Source: Aricia agestis (lineage: Eukaryota; Arthropoda; Insecta; Lepidoptera; Lycaenidae). From it: a DNA stretch of 64,000 bases. Position 1 is the stretch's first letter; each line of letters starts with the position of its first letter. Positions 45,926 to 56,367 of this stretch are shown here, in pieces. A program made the translations under genes and the position numbers. The DNA is taken from assembly GCF_905147365.1 (NCBI RefSeq), contig NC_056428.1:35879001-35943000 (forward strand). The letters are read 5' to 3'. The notes under the pieces were generated by a model that saw nothing but the letters and a program-made list of their open reading frames with translations, did no database searches and was not told the DNA's origin.

Positions 45926-46345
45926 TGACAGACCTACGTCATTATTATTTATTGGTCCGATCATGCCATTTTTGTTAGCTGTGAATTGTGATCTATCGGA
46001 TGGGTTTGACCATAAAGTTAATATACCTAGCGGAAAAGAGCAACAAAAAATCTCGAGCTGTCAAACGAAACCGAAATTGGTTTCATCTGTGTGTAAAAAT
46101 ATGTGTACGTATACACTTACACAAGCATGATTGAACATGATTTCTATGAGAATAAATTGTCAACGTGCGGCACGTGCCGAGTGGACGTCAAAAAAAGAGT
46201 GCTGCTGTCATATATCACACGTCTCTTTTACCACGCAGTGTTACTGATAGTGACATTTCTCTTGCTCAAGCCTTTGTTCTCTATTCCGCTAGGTATATTA
46301 ACTTTATGGGGTTTGACATAACGTGACCAAATTACGTAGGTCCAA
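45926..46345. mobile_element. Possible large MITE with GACCTACGT ends
   Basis: The left GACAGACCTACGTCATTATT and right GACCAAATTACGTAGGTCCA resemble the termini of 2665-2774. The interior (TTGTTAGCTGTGAATTGTGA) is only loosely similar. The two plus-strand frames of 72 codons inside have no domain. Confidence 0.4.
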
Positions 46346-47177
46346 TATCTGTCTATGAATCAACTTCTCTGACAGTACATACCCATACGCCCAAGCCTTC
46401 GAGCTTAGTTTGTTATTCAGAAACATAAATACTGTCCACAAGCTTCACAGGGAGACTACCCAATTAATATACAATGAAGTTTGAAATTGTTAACAAACCA
46501 CGTTAGTTTACGTATTACTTAGTCCTAACTCCTATTTATCTAGAAATTTCGCGCGGCTCTGCTTGCATGGATAAGAAACTTCGCAGGAATCCTACATTTT
46601 CCCGTTAACAGCTGCGTATTTTTCTATGATCTATTCCATATAAAAACCATTTGGATATTGGCACATACAAATAAGTATTTCGTGAGATTAACGCGTTCAA
46701 AAAATGTTATCTTAAGGCGACGCCTTCATAATTTGGCTGTAGCGATATCGATTTTTCTCAGCAATGACTAAAGCTGATAAATTAAAGTTCATTGTCAGTA
46801 TTCATCATGTCTTTGTCTTCGAATTACCTATAGCATAACACGATTGGTCAACTTTTATAACACAGAATAATCAATCAAAAATACCTCTGTAAAAAAAGGG
46901 ATTCCTATTTTGCCAACAGAGGAGAGTGATTTAAGTTTCCAAAATTTGTACATAAATTGGTTCAAGCATACACTTTAATTTGCCCATAGCTTATATGAAA
47001 TGTATTTATGTTTTTTTTACGCGACCAAAATCATTATGTCGCTTACTTACGCCTTTTCCATTTTTTGCTATTCCATTGCTTGTTTTCTATGAGAGGCCGG
47101 GCCGGCCTCTCATAGTAAACAATCAATCTAAAACATATCCAACACGGTTTTTTACTTTAACGCGGCGTCACCTTAAA
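46346..47177. other. No gene seen; one 19-bp-arm hairpin
   Basis: 47082-47120 is GTTTTCTATGAGAGGCCGG mirrored around one G by CCGGCCTCTCATAGTAAAC with one mismatch. Otherwise AT-rich. Confidence 0.45.
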
Positions 47178-47340
47178 TAGGAGGCCCTCCCTAAATATAC
47201 TTTAATTTATATTTTGTTTTTAGTACTTATTTGTAGTTATAGCGGCAACAAATTTACACAATCTGTGAAAATTTCAAAAGTCTAGCTAAAGCGGTTCTTG
47301 AGTTACATCCTGGAGACAGACAGACAGACAGACAGACAGG

Positions 47341-47434
<94 letters not shown>

Positions 47435-47490
47435 TTGAAGTCTTAGTAATAGGGTCCCGTTTTTACTCTTTGGGAACGGAACCCTAAAAA
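47178..47490 (+). mobile_element. GGTTCCGTACC repeat, 3' half, with expanded CAGA microsatellite
   Basis: TATAGCGGCAACAAATTTAC, AGCTAAAGCGGTTCTTGAGT, then about 110 bp of (GACA)n with CAAA/GACG variants, then AATAGGGTCCCGTTTTTACT and GGAACGGAACCCTAAAA. The tetranucleotide run is much longer than in any other copy in the window. Confidence 0.75.
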
Positions 47491-47733
47491 GATTTTCGTA
47501 AAGTTACGCGTAACCACGAAAGTGTATATTTTGGGTACAAGTATAAAAACATTTTCCTCGTAAGTTGTAATTACCTAAATCTAATAAAAATAAATTTTCC
47601 TGAAACCCGAAATATATTATAATTTAAATTGTATTATGTCATAGCATGAATAATTTTTTTTATATTATGGTCTCACACAGAAACAACAAATTGTTCTAAT
47701 TTTTTTTGGTGTGTAATAAAATACAAAGCTTAC

Positions 47734-49366
47734 CTTTGTTCGGCGTACTCCACATAATTCTTTGTATTTCTCCGGCTTCTGAACCACTCTCCGATTCTGA
47801 GCACAGAGAATTACTAAAAAAGATTTTCTTATTGTTTACGACTTTGAAATTTCTCCCCATCGGCACACTCGTGGTCCTCACGGGTGGTTGTGGTGGGCCC
47901 TTGGCGTATTTCATTTCATTGGAAGCCTGCGAAGTGTTTCCCGTTTTCGAGAAATCAAATTTTAATGCTTCGTTCTTTCTTGACCTTTGATCATGGCAAA
48001 CTGTATCATTTTTGGGGGTCTGATTGATATTTTTCTCGTATAATGATCCTCTCTGATATGTCATTGGATATTTGGAGATGGACGATGTGGGCGAGTACAA
48101 ATTGCCGGGATGTCTGTACGTTATATCCGAATCCGCATATGACACTCGAGAATTAATGAATGAGTCGGTCCGTCGCTCAGGTGCTCCTCTAGTGAACGGT
48201 GAGGATGCATAAACTTGTGGATTGAAACTAGGGCTTGCGGCTCCACGTTGTAAACTACTAGTACGCGAATCTATTATTAGTGAACTCGGAGTGCTGCGAG
48301 CGGAGTTCGTATACGAAACTTTCGAATTTGCAGAATTTATAATCGACTGCTGCAAAAGATATTCGTCTTCCTGCTGTTTTAACTCCTTTATTTTGTGCCA
48401 GTAGAACGCTTCAACTTGTTGTCTGGTTTTCTCTTTCTTGAGAGAATCGTCTCGTTTGGGCAAAGGAGATTTCGGTACGGGAGAAGGTGTTGATTTATTT
48501 CGGGAGCTGGTTCTGCTCATCGAGTTGCGCTTTTCCTCGACCTCGATCATTGTTTTTCTAACGTGTTCATACGGCGATACGGTGGTGGGCATATTGGGAA
48601 CTTTGTGGTAAGTAGCTATGGGCGATGTCGGAGCGGAATAATTATATGGCTTTTCAATAACATTATTATTTACAATATCTTTTTTCTCCTCCTTGTCGGG
48701 ATTATTCTTATCGAATGAGAGGCTTCGGGCTCTCGTCGGTTGTATAGTTCGCACTTCGGCTTCCTTTTTTGGTGATATAAGAAATTTTGTGCTAACTTTC
48801 TTAATCTCAGCTCCGACGGATGCTGGATGAGATCGAACCTGTGACGCGCGATAGATTTCTATTTCATCCATAGGAGATATTTTGTCTGCTAACTTTTCTA
48901 CCGAATGATAATAGACATCAGGATAACCTGGTTTTCTCGCATTTTCTTGAACTCTACTACACTTCGGCGAACCACAGGTCACTTCATTTTGAGGCTTCGG
49001 AGGCACTTGAGGACGAGCCATATATTTGGATTTTACATCTTCCGTAGCGTTGTAGTGATGTCTAAATTTTAAATTATTAGAAACTAACGTGCTACTGGAT
49101 GAATAATTACTAATTGTTTCATTATTTTGAATAGGAGGATTCACCAATTTGAGATTTTCATATATTCTTTCACTATTCTCAGCATCTTGATATGCATCTT
49201 TTCGTTCTATAATCGAACGTGGGGTGTAATATTTATTACTTTGGCTGGAGCCACTGCCGTGGTTTAATTTTTGTTCAATTTCAGTAGTACTATGTTTGTC
49301 TTTTCGTGAAAAAAATATATTTGGGAATATCTTTCGAAAACTCCCTCCTCGTTTCTTTTCCGACAT
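47734..49366 (-). CDS. Large coding exon of an unrecognised Ser-rich scaffold-like protein
   Basis: The ATG at 49366 opens 544 codons that end in AACAAAG|GTAAGC, a consensus donor (exon ends 47734, one base into the next codon). Reading on past it, the frame stops at 47696 in what is then intron. TTGTTGCAG, a good acceptor, lies 14 nt before the ATG, so at least one upstream exon exists; as the frame is also open from the acceptor, translation could start further upstream in some transcripts. The product is hydrophilic, rich in Ser, Asn and Lys, with no signal peptide or membrane segment. Visible features: a basic N-terminus (residues 4-24), the SH3-ligand-like RPQVPPKP (118-125), many Ser-Pro and Arg-Ser-Leu-Ser sites (210-300), a charged helix likely to form a coiled coil (312-342, KIKELKQQEDEYLLQQ), a second Pro-rich motif PPQPPVR (491-497) and an acidic Ser stretch (521-531). 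It looks like a cytoskeletal or junctional adaptor, but I do not recognise the family. Downstream exons were not found in the window. Confidence 0.85.
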
Positions 49367-49426
49367 TATAACGCCCGTACCTGCAACAATATTAATTATT
49401 ATAATATGAGACTGTACTAAACTTTA

Positions 49427-49615
49427 TCTTATATTTTTAAACGAGCAATTCTTGTATATATATAAATATTAAATATATAATTGGAATCTCGGAATTGGCT
49501 CCAACGATTTTCATTAAATTTAGTATATGGGTTTCGGGGGCGATAAATCGATCTAGCTAGGCATCATTTTTAGAAAATGTCATTTTATTCGTATTTTATC
49601 GAATACCCAGCAGTG
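49427..49615 (+). mobile_element. Short Helitron copy in the intron upstream of the large exon
   Basis: Shares TTAAACGAGCAATTCTTG, GGCTCCAACGATTTTCATTA, GGGGGCGATAAATCGATCTA and TTTTATCGAATACC with the better preserved element at 62447-62617. The 3' hairpin and CTAGT are degraded here (CCCAGCAGTGTTCAG). Confidence 0.65.
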
Positions 49616-49677
49616 TTCAGCTTATTTTATTGTACTTACTACTTAGTAACAATACTTGTCGAAAATAGGAAATTGTT

Positions 49678-50098
49678 TTAAGAGGGCGACTAACCCAAAA
49701 AATCAAACATCGTCCTTCTCTCTTCACACTCACGCCCGTCTTTCATATGCCAGGTGAAAAAGGACGACGCGGATTCATCGCCAAATTAGTTTTTTCTCAA
49801 TAACTCGATAATTAAACAACATTTTAGAAATCCGCTAGGTCGATCTCTCAATGATAGAATTTTATACAATGTGTTAAAATACTAACTTAGTTCAATGCAC
49901 GGCTATGGCAATAAATGAAAAATTCGTGAAAATTAGATGCATCTTTGTGATTTTTTTCTATCGAGAAAGTTTTAAGATATCGTGTTTTTACTCAGATCGA
50001 ATTCTCGGAAATTTTAGAAAATGAAACAATTCGGGGCTTATTTTCAAGTATAAAAATGAATTATAAAATCGACACTTTAGGGTTAGTCGCCCCCTTAA
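49678..50098. mobile_element. MITE flanked by TTAA
   Basis: TTAA then GAGGGCGACTAACCC on the left; GGGTTAGTCGCCCCC then TTAA on the right. The 15-bp termini differ at one position. TTAA duplications are the hallmark of the piggyBac superfamily, although piggyBac termini usually start with C runs, so assignment is tentative. Noncoding, 421 bp including TTAA. Confidence 0.65.
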
Positions 50099-50566
50099 CA
50101 TGAATCAAAACATCTAAAATAATTTAATATAAGTTCAGTTAGCTTTTAGTCTCAGCCATAATTATTAAAGTCGCGGGAGTGTTTGCCTTCTGATAAGTTG
50201 TCCTCTAAATGGTTCAGACTATATCTAAGCATTATAATGTATAACTTACATAAACAGATTTGCCGTACTTACACAAAGCTGCGTAGAATAATAATTATTA
50301 ACTGAATAATTTATATAATACTGCGTAAACAAGTTAAGATCATCTCATAATGTTCTTTAAGCTATTATGGCTACGAGAAAAGTTTGAGACTGTTATATCT
50401 CTGTTATAATTTTGTTTGGACACGTTTTTATTTCAGAAAATAATTTTAACATGCTCGTTCTTATACTAAGGGGCATTGTGCGAACCTCGCTCGGGTAGAT
50501 ATCACAGCTTACTGTATCTGTCGCATTGCAGCATTTGGTGTCATTAAAGGGTTCACCATCCTACTA
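50099..50566. other. No gene seen
   Basis: Probably intron of the leftward gene. AT-rich, no coding signal. Confidence 0.4.
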
Positions 50567-50721
50567 TCCTACTATAATAATATTATAAAGGCGAAAGTTT
50601 GTTTGGATGTATGGATGTTTGTTACTCTTTCACGCAAAAACTACTGAACGATACTACTGATTTTAATGAAACTTTACAATAATATAGCTTATACATCAGA
50701 ATAACACATAGGCTACAATTT
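50567..50721 (+). mobile_element. Helitron-like 5' segment
   Basis: TAATATTATAAAGGCGAAAG, TTGGATGTATGGATGTTTGT and TTTCACGCAAAAACTACTGA match 7405-7555; here ACTGAACGATACTACTGATT shows a small internal duplication. Confidence 0.65.
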
Positions 50722-51160
50722 TAACCGACTTTCAAAATGGGGGAGGTGTTATGTTCGTTTTCTTATATTCAACGATTACTCCGCCGTTTATTAACCGATT
50801 TTCAACATTTTTCTTTTGGTATAAGTATAGAGTATCATCCCAATTTGGTATTATATTCACAAAAGTGGTGATCTGATGAAGGGTCTATAAGTAATTGAGG
50901 GAACTCCTCAAAACTTATAGGGAAACATGTGGTGACTTCGGTTTCGTGAGAAGTATTCTAAGCATATGCTACCAACAAGTAAGATTTTGCACCGAGATAT
51001 ATCTGGTATACCGTGGTTCGGAAGGTGCTGAGAGAACTCCTGATTCTTTATAGATACAAGTTTGGGAGTTTCGGCGTTGTTTTAAGAACAGAAAGCATAT
51101 GCTACTATGCAAATTACATTCATCATCATCATCATCATCATCACTACCATATTATACCAT
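50722..51160 (+). mobile_element. Lepidopteran ACCGACTTTCAAAATGG repeat
   Basis: ACCGACTTTCAAAATGGGGG, ATTACTCCGCCGTTTATTAA, GTGGTGATCTGATGAAGGGT, AGCATATGCTACCAACAAGT, and a CATCATCAT run at the end, colinear with 43863-44290. The ORF at 51013 lies within it. Confidence 0.75.
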
Positions 51161-51208
51161 TTCATAGTCTTTTAGATCGAGACTCGAGTTTGTCAAGCGA
51201 TAATTTTA

Positions 51209-51282
51209 AAAAAATCTATACCTACCTAATATTATAACCTGAATACTCTTCAGGTTTATAATATTAGGTAGGTATAGATTTT
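51209..51282. repeat. Hairpin with about 33-bp arms
   Basis: AAAATCTATACCTACCTAAT with ATTATAACCTGAA is mirrored by TTCAGGTTTATAATATTAGG with TAGGTATAGATTTT; one base indel. The loop is about 5 nt. Confidence 0.7.
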
Positions 51283-51552
51283 CTTTTGTTTGCTTGAACC
51301 CGTCAATCTCAGGTACTACAGGTCCGATTTAAAAACTTATCTCAGTGTTAGATAGATCATTTATCGAGTAAGACTATAGGCTATAATATAGTACAGTCTT
51401 AGCGTGATAATATAGCCGCTATATTATCACGCTAAGACTAATACGACCGAATAAACTCAGGAAAATGTGGGGAAAATATTTTTTATGGGAAAATGTACGG
51501 TTTCTGTAAAATTCCTAATTTACGCGGGCGAAGCCGCGCGGGACATCTAGTT
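51283..51552 (+). mobile_element. Helitron with intact CTAGT end and an internal perfect palindrome
   Basis: GAACCCGTCAATCTCAGGTA and CTACAGGTCCGATTTAAAAA lead to 51395-51439, AGTCTTAGCGTGATAATATA mirrored around CCG, and finally TTTACGCGGGCGAAGCCGCG followed by CGGGACATCTAGT. The final GC hairpin plus CTAG next to T is the canonical Helitron 3' end. Confidence 0.75.
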
Positions 51553-51751
51553 TGAAATAATTTGAAAACTAGCATATTCTGTCACGTAACATTTTAAAGA
51601 ACCGTGTAGGTCGGGACTGATTTTACGGGAGTTACATTCTAAGAAATTTCATGCTCAAGAATCGAGAACAATAATATTACTTAATATCTAAGTTTTTTAG
51701 GGTTCCGTACCCAAAGTTACCCTTTGACGGGAGCCTATTAATAATAATAAT

Positions 51752-52193
51752 AATATCTATGGACACTTCACACCACGTCAGTCTGCGGGGCTAAAATGGT
51801 CGCTTTGAAGAATCATGACATGAATCATAATAATATGATTCATTTTTCCAAAATCGCTAAATGCAACTCTGCTTGCAATTCATTTCTGTATTTTTGAACT
51901 GATTTGACATTTGTCAGTTTCACAGTTTTGCCAATTCATTTGCTGAATTGATTGAGAGGAATTGCTAAATGTGACCATTTTAGCCCCGCTGGACTCTGGC
52001 CCCGTGCTAAGTACCTGAAGAGTGAAGGACTGTTACAGGTAACCCGTAGGCCGTACCAGACAACGGAATTATATATTTAATACGTTTATATTTATACTAT
52101 ACATAAACTTACGACAGTATAGTTTATGATACTATACATATACGTTTTTAAGATTTTTATCTAATCATACACAATATATTTAATACACATCCA
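51752..52193 (-). mobile_element. Antisense SINE split by a MITE
   Basis: On the minus strand this matches the body and tail of the SINE at 43650-43850 (CCAGAGTC for CCAGACTG, then ACTTAGCACGGGGCC in reverse). The tRNA-like head is missing. It is interrupted at 51785-51989; the intact 43.8-kb copy shows CAGACTGACGTGG unbroken at that point. Confidence 0.7.
51785..51989. mobile_element. Nested MITE with GCGGGGCTAAAATGGTCGC ends
   Basis: A 205-bp copy of the family at 12539 and 59557: GCGGGGCTAAAATGGTCGCT ... TGTGACCATTTTAGCCCCGC. Internal GAATCATGACATGAATCATA and CATTTGCTGAATTGATTGAG are shared. Noncoding. Confidence 0.8.
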
Positions 52194-52225
52194 GACCGGC
52201 TCCTATACAAAAAAAAATTCTGCCT

Positions 52226-52302
52226 ATTAAATGCTCTTCTGCTCTTAAATGGTACGGAACCCTACGTGCGCGAGTCCGACTCGCACTTGACCGATTTTTT
52301 TA
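52226..52302 (-). mobile_element. GGTTCCGTACC repeat, antisense terminal fragment
   Basis: GGTACGGAACCCTACGTGCG followed by CGAGTCCGACTCGCACTTGA, the end of the family; the body is missing. Confidence 0.7.
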
Positions 52303-52401
52303 TCGTCTGCTGCTTCATGGATTGCAATTATAAACATAAAAATGACATAAATATTTTTTTTAGTAAAAACAACAAGCCAGGGCTCAATTCTTATAACTTA
52401 T

Positions 52402-52403
<2 letters not shown>

Positions 52404-52440
<37 letters not shown>

Positions 52441-52446
52441 GTAGTA
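52404..52446. repeat. (TAG)n microsatellite
   Basis: About 13 perfect TAG units, flanked by TTATAAG and GTAGTAAGC. Confidence 0.9.
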
Positions 52447-53531
52447 AGCTAGCTATAGCCATATACAATGATGCCATACTTATAGCTATGTACATTGCCT
52501 TGTTTCCTCGTTTCCTTTTCGTCCATTTTCCTCATAAAACTTGCTAGGGCCAGCTAATTAGGTTAAACGAAAGTAGCATAACTTATTTATCTGAGTTTAT
52601 TATTATCTCCCAGCGTATATTATCTCGTAAATATATTTCGAAAATGTACCCTTATTTGTAGAGAACCCTTGACTGCAGAATCTATTAAATTATGCAATTT
52701 CTGCTGTCAATCGGCTGTTGCATTATACTGTCCACACTCCACACGGACTACGGTTTTGAAATAAAGAATTGGACTTAACCAAAATAAGACTTTAAACCAA
52801 CAAAACCAATCACTGTGCAGCAGTACGCAAGGCAAATCAATCAGTACTTCGAAATATCTTCTCCTCGTTTTGAATTTTGATGTTCGAGAATCGAGGAGGT
52901 TGATTAAAATCTCGAAGCCCATCATTTTTTGTCGATCCAGGATCATGGCAATGCCCATCATCAGAATGTACGCCGTACGATGGACGGGAACCGCTCTTTT
53001 TACTACGGTTATAAAGTCCACACACCAAAGTCGGCAACCGCAAGGTTAAGCCCTGGCTCATACTATTTACCAGACGACGAAAATTTTAGGTTTACAGCGG
53101 TATATTTGTGTTTATATACTTTAGTAAAAACATCTTGTATCTGAATTAATTCTTTACCTATTTATTTATATTTTATGGCCAAAAATTAAAATGTTTGTTT
53201 TCTTTATTTCCTATGCGTTTTTCTGTTTTTTCGTACTAAAAAGAGAGCCCAGCAATAAAGCCCAGCTGCCCAACTATTATGATCCTTGTCAATGCATAAA
53301 CGGACTACTTAATCTAATTATGATAAAATCGGCAATATTATAAGTTTGGTAGCTCGAGCTCTATGTGCCTCCAGCGAAACCTTGACTACTACCAGAACCA
53401 GACGCTTTCGAGTGACCTAGAACGCTATCTGAGAAAAGATAAGCCTTATCTGAACAAGGCGTGCAGGATAATACTATAAATAAGATTATTATCATCGGCA
53501 TGCACTACAAAATTACCGGCATAATATAGAC
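52447..53531. other. Mostly unique sequence; one exon-like patch, unproven
   Basis: Around 52941-53036 the plus strand has a pyrimidine-rich TTTTTTGTCGATCCAG acceptor-like site, an open frame (HHQNVRRTMDGNRSFYYGYK...) and a CCGCAAG|GTTAAG donor-like site. The minus strand is also open here (104 codons, 52707-53021), so the frame alone proves nothing. I do not recognise either translation. It may be an isolated exon or a pseudogene relic. Confidence 0.25.
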
Positions 53532-53845
53532 CAAGGGTGGCCAACACGCGGCCCGCGAGCCACATGCGGCCCGCCGTCTATTACCTTATGGCCCGCGGAG
53601 CCGAGCACATTTTTTACAGTAAAAAAAGTTAATACTAAAATTACCTTAACATACCTACTATAACAAGCAAACAAACACTTCTTTTCTTTTACTTTTAAAA
53701 TAAAAGCTCTAAATTCTAATAGAAAAAATTAGTATCCGATTTTGACTTTCATTCCAGTTTCCACTACGAGTACGGGTAGTGCGGCCCGGGGTAAAATTCT
53801 ACTTCCGAATTTCGGCCCAAGTGTCGAAAAGGTTGGCCACCCTTG
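53532..53845. mobile_element. Non-autonomous hAT element with perfect 8-bp target duplication
   Basis: Terminal inverted repeats CAAGGGTGGCCAAC / GTTGGCCACCCTTG (14 bp, perfect) are flanked by ATATAGAC at 53524-53531 and 53846-53853. The subterminal sequence is rich in GCGGCCCGCG / GCGGCCC. 8-bp duplications and CA-starting termini place it in the hAT superfamily. 314 bp, noncoding. Confidence 0.85.
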
Positions 53846-53878
53846 ATATAGACTGTAGAGGATTATGCATTACCTGAT

Positions 53879-54080
53879 GACGCCCGCAACTCCTTTGCGC
53901 TATAACTCGTTTATCGCGTGGGAACCGTACTATTTTCCGGGATAATAAGTATCATAATATTATGTCCTTTCCCGGGACTCAAACGTAATCGCCATACCCA
54001 ATTTCAGAAAAATCGGTTCAGCGGTTACGGCGTGATAAGGTAACAAACGGACTTTCGCATTTAAGATATTAGTAGGAAGT
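53879..54080 (-). mobile_element. Antisense short Helitron
   Basis: GACGCCCGCAACTCCTTTGC, CGTTTATCGCGTGGGAACCG, GTCCTTTCCCGGGACTCAAA and TTCGCATTTAAGATATTAGT are the reverse order of the element at 17093-17277. Confidence 0.7.
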
Positions 54081-54194
54081 AGGGATATTTCTACATTCAT
54101 CTCAGTTGCGATGGACATAATATTATACCGTACTAAATATGATCTGTAAGAAGTTTTGGGGCGGCGAAACAATCCTTAATTGGGAATTATGTAA

Positions 54195-54433
54195 TAATCG
54201 GCTAAGTGCGAGTAGGACTCGCACACGAAGGGTTCCGTACCGTTATATTATAGCAAAAATCGGCCAAAAATAGTGTTATAGCGGCAACAGATATACACAA
54301 TCTGTGAAAATTTCAGAAGCTATCGCAGTTCTTGAGATACAGCCTGGCGACAGAAGACAGACAGACGGACAGACAACGAAGAAGTCTTAGTAATAGGGTC
54401 CCGTTTTACCCTTTGGGTACGGAACCCTAAAAA
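54195..54433 (+). mobile_element. GGTTCCGTACC repeat, sense, with internal deletion
   Basis: AATCGGCTAAGTGCGAGTAG, GCACACGAAGGGTTCCGTAC, then directly AGCGGCAACAGATATACACA and TTTGGGTACGGAACCCTAAA. The AAGGGGGCT middle is missing compared with 27266-27738. Confidence 0.8.
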
Positions 54434-54596
54434 CTACAAATTTGGTCCATCGTAAGCAGACGAGGAGAGGAAGAAAGACTATTTACCTAGGTCCTAGACT
54501 ACTACTAAAGAGAATCTCTCTACATCTTAGGATTTTGTGACACTTGAATGATTTTGCCGAGTTGTAACTTTAATGCAACCATTATATAATATATTC

Positions 54597-54740
54597 AAGT
54601 TAATCTATAGTATAGATTAACTTCTATACTAATATTATAAATGAGAAAGTGTGTCTGTCTATCGGTTATCTCTTTACGCCTAAACCGTTGAACCGGTTTT
54701 GCTGAAATTTGGTATGGAGATACTTTAAGTCACAACTCAC
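54597..54740 (+). mobile_element. Helitron 5' end next to a short palindrome
   Basis: 54597-54623 is AAGTTAATCTATA mirrored by TATAGATTAACTT. TCTATACTAATATTATAAAT begins at 54623, the typical Helitron start, followed by GTGTGTCTGTCTATCGG and TTGAACCGGTTTTGCTGAAA. No 3' end seen. Confidence 0.65.
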
Positions 54741-56192
54741 GGCCCACGGGAAAGATGTGCGATTGCATCATATTCTAGTAAATTATAAAGCAACACTTTA
54801 CAAGGCGGCGACTTCTAAAATGACGCGCCAAAAGACTATTGACAGTCTTTCGTTCAAAGTTGCAGTTAGATTCGGCGTACCACATCTCTATAATTCTGTA
54901 CCTTTCCCTTGGCAATAAGGTTAAGTGCTCGTACAATAGACTAATAGTGACGAAATGCAATCATAGTTGCTAAACCTTGAATAATATCCAAGACCAAACT
55001 AAATTACGTCATCGTAAACACAAACAGTCGGGATTTATATATGGACTATTTTATGTGTGGTTACTGGTTACGTGTATGTGTTTGTGTTAGTATCGAAACG
55101 AAAATATAAAAAATACATTACCTACTTAAGACGTATAGCATAAAATAATATTATATTATTTCCACAGATTATTTCGCAACAACAAAACTATTTCTTTTTA
55201 AAATAATACACAAAAGTTGCCTATTAATTATTAAAAATTGAGGTCGAACTATACAAATACTGTTTAATAATTATAAAATAGATTAAGTATAGATTAACAC
55301 ACAGTTCTTTTCTATAAAAAAACTGTGTGTTAACTGTTAGCGAATAATATTAAATATTTAAGTAAAAAAAATTGTAAAGTACTGTTGAAAAATTTTATAT
55401 TTTATAACAAAGTAAGATTAAAGTTCTAGCAAATATTTTAACAATTTTACTTGAATTTTATGAGCGAAGCTAGAGCTGCATTTAATTTTCCCGCGATAGC
55501 GTTTACGTTTTGACAGCTCTTAGTCATACACCGTACACAAATAAAGAAAAATTATTGTACTTGGTACTGTATTACGGAAATATTGTTATAAACAATTTAT
55601 ATCCCTAAATAAATGCACGTTATTTTATATAAAATAAACATAAATTGTTATATAAGAAAATTTACAAAATGAGTAATATTAAAAAGTACTTACCGAAAAT
55701 AACTTCCCACAAAAATTAATAAACTTAATTTTGCAACAAGAAATGTTGAAAACTCATTTTCAAGTGCTAGATCTGTAACCTTTCCACTATTTTTATTTAC
55801 ACAAGTCTAACAGGAAAGTTTATTTTGTGATTAATAATAAAAGAAAACTAATTTTTATACAAAATAACCTTTTATGCACATAACTTTAACACAACTCTAA
55901 CATTTTTTCGTTAAGTTTGAAGGCCATTTATGAAGTTTAGAAATAAGGCTTTTGCCTATGACAATAGAGTTCGTTTTCCAGATGCGTCAAATTCATTGTG
56001 AACCATACGTTCCATTTCACTATTTTTGTTTTGAAAATGCAACAACAGCATTCAATTAATTTATCAATAATAATCAGTTAATTATTGATATTCTAAAACA
56101 GTTAAATATAATCGAACTTATAGTTACAAATTTATTATTTTATGCTATTAAAGTTTGCTAAAAATATTATGGTGAAGTGTTAACTGTGACGT
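54741..56192. other. Mostly unique AT-rich sequence; candidate noncoding exon near 55.7 kb
   Basis: On the minus strand GTTATTTTCG|GTAAGTACTT (donor at 55693/55692) is a strong splice donor preceded by unique sequence. It could be the 5' noncoding exon that splices to the acceptor at 49381-49383 of the large exon. A 40-bp hairpin TTAACACACAGTT / AACTGTGTGTTAA is at 55294-55333. Confidence 0.3.
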
Positions 56193-56367
56193 GTGATTGG
56201 ACGGTACTAGTCATTGGACAGAGCACAAAACACTATTTTTTTTTTAAGTTTGCTTTAAAAACTACATGTTTTTCTTTAAAATCAGGCGTTCTATTCCTTT
56301 AAAAAAATGTAGTTTTAAAGCAACCTAAATATTGTGTTTTGTCCAATGATTGATACAGTCCAATCAC
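56193..56367. mobile_element. Fold-back MITE with GTGATTGGAC ends
   Basis: GTGATTGGACGGTA / TACAGTCCAATCAC outside, TCATTGGACAGAGCACAAAA against ATTGTGTTTTGTCCAATGAT next, TTTGCTTTAAAAACTACATG against ATGTAGTTTTAAAGCAA inside. Noncoding. Confidence 0.7.

Noticed and set aside
47706..47990. 94-codon plus-strand ORF opposite the large exon
   Set aside because: Shadow of the minus-strand coding frame, which has splice boundaries and sensible composition.
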